A stretch of DNA of 64,000 bases from Candidatus Manganitrophaceae bacterium (GTDB lineage: Bacteria > Nitrospirota > Nitrospiria > SBBL01 > Manganitrophaceae), in assembly GCA_016200325.1 (NCBI GenBank), contig JACQEZ010000011.1, positions 1 to 64,000 of the forward strand, written 5' to 3'. Positions 60,594-64,000 of this stretch are shown piece by piece (the first letter of the stretch is position 1; each line of letters opens with the position of its first letter). Under the pieces are notes generated by a model. It saw only the letters and a list, made by a program, of their open reading frames with translations, was not told the origin of the DNA and ran no database searches. The translations under genes and the position numbers were made by a program.

Positions 60594-62735
60594 TTATTCT
60601 TTCGAACCCCGTGCCGCCGGCGCATAGAGACGGTCTGCATACTCCTTGACCATTCGTCGCGCACAGAAGGAAGGGACCACCGATCGGACCGCTTCTTTGA
60701 CCGTCTGGATCCATCCTCGCGGCACCCCGTCGGCGTCTCGCCGATAATAAAGAGGAATGACTTCATTCTCCAGAATACGGTAGAGACTCTCCGCATCGGC
60801 CGCATCTTGCATCTCAGGCGAGATTGAATCCAAGGAGGCGCCGGGGGTCAACCCGAAGGTCCACCCGTTGGAGCCGTTATATCCTTCCGGCCACCATCCA
60901 TCAAGGATGCTCAACTGGGGAACCCCGTTGAGGGAAGCCTTCATGCCGCTCGTTCCACTCGCCTCTAGCGGCGCCCGCGGGGTATTCAGCCAGACATCGA
61001 CCCCCTGAATAAAAAAATGGGCGACATGCATATCATAATTTTCAACGAAGGCGATGTGGCCGGCAAGGCCCGAATCTTTTGCTAAACTATAAATCTGCTG
61101 AATCAATCGTTTACCGACCTCATCGGCCGGATGGGCCTTTCCGGCAAAGACGATCTGCACCGGACGCCAACGGTTGCCGAGAATCTTTTTCAATCGCTCC
61201 AGGCTATGGAAGAGGAGGGTTGCCCGCTTGTAGGCGGTAAACCGCCGGGCGAAACCGATGGTCAGCGCCTCCGGATCGAGAAGGGTCCCCCCCGCCAAGA
61301 GCTGAATCGGATCGACCCGGTCTTCAATCCAAGAGGTCCTCGCCCGCTCGCGGATAAATCCGAGCAGCTTCCGTTTCATGTGCTGGCGGGTCTCCCAGAG
61401 AAGATCGTCCGGAATATCCATCACACGTTGCCAAAGGATCGAATCATCATGATGATGCACCCAGTCGGGAGAGAGGTATTTTTTGTAGAGATCATTCATC
61501 TCCGGCGCCACCCAGGTCGGGACATGGACCCCGTTGGTGATCGAAAGGATCGGAATCTTCTCGACGTCGGTATCGGGCCAGAGATGTTGCCACATCCGCC
61601 GCGAGACCTCCCCGTGCAATCGGCTGACGGCGTTGTGGCCGTTGCTCAGGTGCAGCGCCAGGACCGTCATGTTAAACGCCTCGCCCCAAGGCTCCTTGTT
61701 GCGGCCCAGCGCCCAGAAGCGTGCCTGGTCGAGTCCCAACGTCGGCCAATAGTTTGAGAAATATTTCTCAATCAGCGAGGCGGGAAAGGCATCATGCCCC
61801 GCCGGAACCGGGGTGTGCGTCGTGAAGATGCTGCTCTTTCGAACCGCCTCCGCCGCCTCCTCAAACGATTTTCCGGCGGCGACCCCCTCCCGAATCCGCT
61901 CCAACATTAAGAACGAGGTGTGTCCTTCATTACAGTGCCAGATCGTCGGCGCGATTCCGAGCGCTCTCAGAAGGCGAACCCCGCCGATGCCGAGGACGAT
62001 CTCTTGTCGAATCCTCAGCTCCTGATCCCCTCCGTAGAGCCGGGCGGAGAGCTCGCGATCCCAAGGCGCGTTCTCCGGCACATCGGTATCCATCAGATAG
62101 AGACGCACCCGTCCGACACGGACTTCCCAGACCGCGATGTAGACCGATCGCGGCCCGACCGGAACCTCAACCAATTTCTGGCCGGTCGGGAAGGTCGTCG
62201 GCCGGATCGCCACCGCGTTCAGGTCCAGCGGACGGTAGGTTGCCTCCTGCCATCCGTCGGCTTGGATCTTCTGATGGAAATAGCCCTGCGGATAGAGAAA
62301 GCCGACCCCGACGAGCGGGATTCCGAGATCCCCCGCCTCCTTGCAATGGTCTCCCGCCAAGAGGCCCAGCCCGCCGGAATAAATTGGAAGCGAGTTATGG
62401 AGGCCGAACTCGGCTGAAAAGTAGGCGATCGACGCCCTCGCCAAGTCCGGAAATCGTTGGCCGAACCAGGTCTCCCGCTGGCCGAGATCGCTGTCAAGCG
62501 CCTTTAGTACGGCGTCATAACGGCGGAGAAACGTCGGGTCTTCCGCCGCCTCCGCCAGCCGTTCCGAAGACACCCCGGCCAATACCTTTACGGGATTGTG
62601 GTTTGTCTGCTTCCACAGGGGGCGATCGATCGCCTCAAAGAGGGCCCTTGCTTCCGGATGCCAGCTCCACCAAAGATTATAGGCCAACTCCTCCAATCGA
62701 CTGATCCGCTGCGGAATTTGCAACCCCTGCTCCAT
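60594..62735 (-). CDS. glgP: alpha-glucan phosphorylase (short GlgP type)
   Basis: 713 residues. The N-terminal DUF3417 helical part (RISRLEELAYNLWWSWHPEA) is followed by FSAEFGLHNSLPIYSGGLGLLAGDH, WHCNEGHTSFLMLERI, LSITNGVHVPTW and the PLP-Lys region EASGTSGMKASLNGVPQLS. This is the short (AglP/GlgP) class that phosphorolyses alpha-1,4-glucans to glucose-1-phosphate. First of a two-gene unit with the Nudix hydrolase. ATG at 62735 is preceded by AAGGAA. Confidence 0.95.
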   Translation of the reverse strand: MEQGLQIPQRISRLEELAYNLWWSWHPEARALFEAIDRPLWKQTNHNPVKVLAGVSSERLAEAAEDPTFLRRYDAVLKALDSDLGQRETWFGQRFPDLARASIAYFSAEFGLHNSLPIYSGGLGLLAGDHCKEAGDLGIPLVGVGFLYPQGYFHQKIQADGWQEATYRPLDLNAVAIRPTTFPTGQKLVEVPVGPRSVYIAVWEVRVGRVRLYLMDTDVPENAPWDRELSARLYGGDQELRIRQEIVLGIGGVRLLRALGIAPTIWHCNEGHTSFLMLERIREGVAAGKSFEEAAEAVRKSSIFTTHTPVPAGHDAFPASLIEKYFSNYWPTLGLDQARFWALGRNKEPWGEAFNMTVLALHLSNGHNAVSRLHGEVSRRMWQHLWPDTDVEKIPILSITNGVHVPTWVAPEMNDLYKKYLSPDWVHHHDDSILWQRVMDIPDDLLWETRQHMKRKLLGFIRERARTSWIEDRVDPIQLLAGGTLLDPEALTIGFARRFTAYKRATLLFHSLERLKKILGNRWRPVQIVFAGKAHPADEVGKRLIQQIYSLAKDSGLAGHIAFVENYDMHVAHFFIQGVDVWLNTPRAPLEASGTSGMKASLNGVPQLSILDGWWPEGYNGSNGWTFGLTPGASLDSISPEMQDAADAESLYRILENEVIPLYYRRDADGVPRGWIQTVKEAVRSVVPSFCARRMVKEYADRLYAPAARGSKE

Positions 62736-62946
62736 TGAACGCCGTTCCTTTCGTTAAGAGAAACCCGCGCCTGTCCCTGACGGCTCAGGCATTCGAAATC
62801 TGAAAAATGCCACCGTTGCCAGCTTAACAAAATCGGGATGAAAGATCAATGAAAGAGCGGAAAATAGAATCGCCGAAGCGCAGGTGAATAAAGACAAAAT
62901 TGTCTCCTTTTTTGGAAACTTATTGATCTTGTCTTCCGGCTTCGTG

Positions 62947-62975
62947 TTGGCTTTTCGGGTCAAATCGGTTATGAT
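62947..62975 (+). promoter_or_regulatory. promoter for the PEP synthase regulator gene
   Basis: TTGGCT (62947-62952), 17-base spacer, TATGAT (62970-62975). The predicted start falls at about 62982-62983, the position of the ATG chosen, so a leaderless mRNA is likely. Confidence 0.5.
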
Positions 62976-62982
62976 GTCGCCC

Positions 62983-63813
62983 ATGACCGAGCGCCCCCCC
63001 GAGATTCGTCCGATTTTCGTCGTCTCCGATGCGACGGGAGAGACCGCAGAGAAAATCTGTCAAGCGGCCCTCTCTCAATTTGCCGATGAAAAGATCGTAC
63101 TCGCCCGTCGGCATTACATCCGCTCCGAATCCCAAATCGAGGAGGTTCTTCAAGAGGCAAAGGCGCGCAAGGGCCTTATTATCTTTACTTTTGTCTCCGA
63201 GTCCCTTCGTCTCAAGATACGAGAAGGGGCGCTGCAATCGGGGCTGCTGGCCGTCGATCTCCTCGGACCGTTGCTGACCGCCATGAGCCACTTCCTCAAG
63301 AGCCGTCCCCGCTCCGAGCCGGGTCGGCTCCACCGGATCGACACCGACTATTTTAGTCGTGTAGAGGCGGTGCAGTTCACCGTAAAACATGACGACGGTC
63401 AGAACCTTCAAGGGGTCCGCCAGGCCGACATCGTTTTGGTCGGCCCCTCCCGGACCGCCAAGACTCCGTTGTCGATCTACCTCGCGCAGTTCGGATATAA
63501 GGTGGCGAACATCCCGATCATCCTCAACATCCCCCTTCCCAAGGAGATCAAAACCATCGATCCGGTCAAAATTGTCGCGCTGATTATCGATCCGCAGCGA
63601 TTGATGGAAATCCGCGAAGCGCGCCTGACCCGTCTGAACCGCCGCGTCGCAGGATATGCCGACATGGAGGCGATTATCCAGGAGCTGAACTACTGCCGCG
63701 AAATCTATCGCCAGAATCCGCAATGGGGAATTATCGACGTCTCCGGACGCGCCGTTGAAGAGGTGGCGACCGATATCATGGGATGGATCCGTCGGGGCGA
63801 CCCCTTTCAATAA
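62983..63813 (+). CDS. ppsR: PEP synthase regulatory protein (DUF299 kinase/pyrophosphorylase)
   Basis: 276 residues from the ATG at 62983, giving the usual length; upstream starts (62884, 62971, 62974) would lie at or before the predicted transcription start. IFVVSDATGETAEKICQAAL is the family signature, VLVGPSRTAKTPLSIYLAQFG the Walker-like P-loop, and NIPIILNIPLPKEI conserved. The enzyme switches PEP synthase (or PPDK) off and on by ADP-dependent Thr phosphorylation and phosphate-dependent dephosphorylation. Confidence 0.94.
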   Translation: MTERPPEIRPIFVVSDATGETAEKICQAALSQFADEKIVLARRHYIRSESQIEEVLQEAKARKGLIIFTFVSESLRLKIREGALQSGLLAVDLLGPLLTAMSHFLKSRPRSEPGRLHRIDTDYFSRVEAVQFTVKHDDGQNLQGVRQADIVLVGPSRTAKTPLSIYLAQFGYKVANIPIILNIPLPKEIKTIDPVKIVALIIDPQRLMEIREARLTRLNRRVAGYADMEAIIQELNYCREIYRQNPQWGIIDVSGRAVEEVATDIMGWIRRGDPFQ

Positions 63814-63836
63814 ACCGCTCTGAAAAGGGACGAGAA

Positions 63837-63864
63837 TTAACATGACGCATCGGTATGCTACAAT
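63837..63864 (+). promoter_or_regulatory. extended -10 promoter for the thioredoxin gene
   Basis: TTAACA (63837-63842), 16-base spacer, TACAAT (63859-63864) with an upstream TG (63856-63857). Predicted start near 63871. Confidence 0.65.
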
Positions 63865-63887
63865 AAGCTAAACAGGGAAAGCACCCA

Positions 63888-64000
63888 ATGGCCGCTCCAT
63901 GGATCGACGAAGCAACTGAGAGCAATTTCGAAGCGCGGGTGATTACCGCATCGAAGACGCAGCCGGTGTTGGTCGATTTCTGGGCCCCTTGGTGCGGTCC
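63888..64000 (+). CDS. thioredoxin (5' part only)
   Basis: The first 37 codons from the ATG at 63888 are present; the gene runs off the right edge. PVLVDFWAPWCGP contains the redox motif WCGP (C-G-P-x) of thioredoxin. The N-terminus is short and soluble, fitting a cytosolic thioredoxin (TrxA type). Its own promoter lies directly upstream, so it is not part of the ppsR transcript by necessity. Confidence 0.9.
   Translation, partial: MAAPWIDEATESNFEARVITASKTQPVLVDFWAPWCG

Overview
The window is chromosomal DNA of a Gram-negative bacterium with compact, GC-rich genes (by eye well above 50% GC) and good Shine-Dalgarno sites, several of them paired with TTG start codons. Lipoproteins, an outer-membrane barrel, NagZ, MreB, many c-di-GMP/two-component proteins and copper-handling proteins fit a free-living, respiring organism. 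The overall gene style suggests Nitrospirota or a neighbouring phylum; this is inference, since no rRNA or marker comparison could be run. I see no prophage, insertion sequence, CRISPR array or rRNA operon.

Left part (1-21 kb): the start of a UDP-sugar decarboxylase-like epimerase; nicotinate phosphoribosyltransferase followed by an unusual phosphoribosyltransferase/kinase-like fusion; a barrel protein; tRNA-Leu; the protein quality-control operon tig-clpP-clpX; a peptide-binding lipoprotein overlapping a glutamine-amidotransferase-type hydrolase; a secreted HbpS/GlcG-like protein; MutM; a lysine/arginine-rich DUF6496 protein; EttA; an acetate-type symporter operon (DUF485-actP-DUF2845); a cupredoxin; a VOC protein; an SDR epimerase; and an orphan MreB.

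Middle part (21-35.5 kb, mostly minus strand): a cytochrome c; a potassium channel broken by a one-base frameshift; an S1/P1 nuclease coupled to a TraB-like lipoprotein; a double cupredoxin-like protein and a copper P-type ATPase with YHS and two heavy-metal-binding motifs; DUF502; an SDR; TerC; then a run with its own promoter: a small Arg/Asp-rich peptide, queE, pepA, nagZ, dedA. rpsU lies upstream with a leader that appears to carry an attenuator.

Right part (35.5-64 kb) is rich in signalling and stress genes: a histidine kinase / Rcp1-like regulator / REC-GAF-GGDEF-HD-GYP operon; PilZ; a lone REC protein; a lexA - micro-ORF - family B DNA polymerase - REC cassette with a palindrome across the lexA start codon; a serS - tRNA-Ser(UGA) - tRNA-Ser(GCU) - lipoprotein - tRNA-Arg cluster in which a ~92-base structured element is duplicated in front of both serine tRNAs; metH; ppnP; a J-domain protein; a 2197-residue histidine kinase with 11 PAS units and its NarL-type regulator; a split regulator (separate LuxR-type HTH and REC genes); a Nudix hydrolase and glucan phosphorylase pair; a PEP synthase regulatory protein; and the start of a thioredoxin.

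The most promising unusual system is the lexA-polB-REC cassette. Its polymerase keeps motif A but has altered motifs B and C, like the 'inactivated' PolB2 type, placed under an apparent self-regulated SOS repressor with a non-standard operator.
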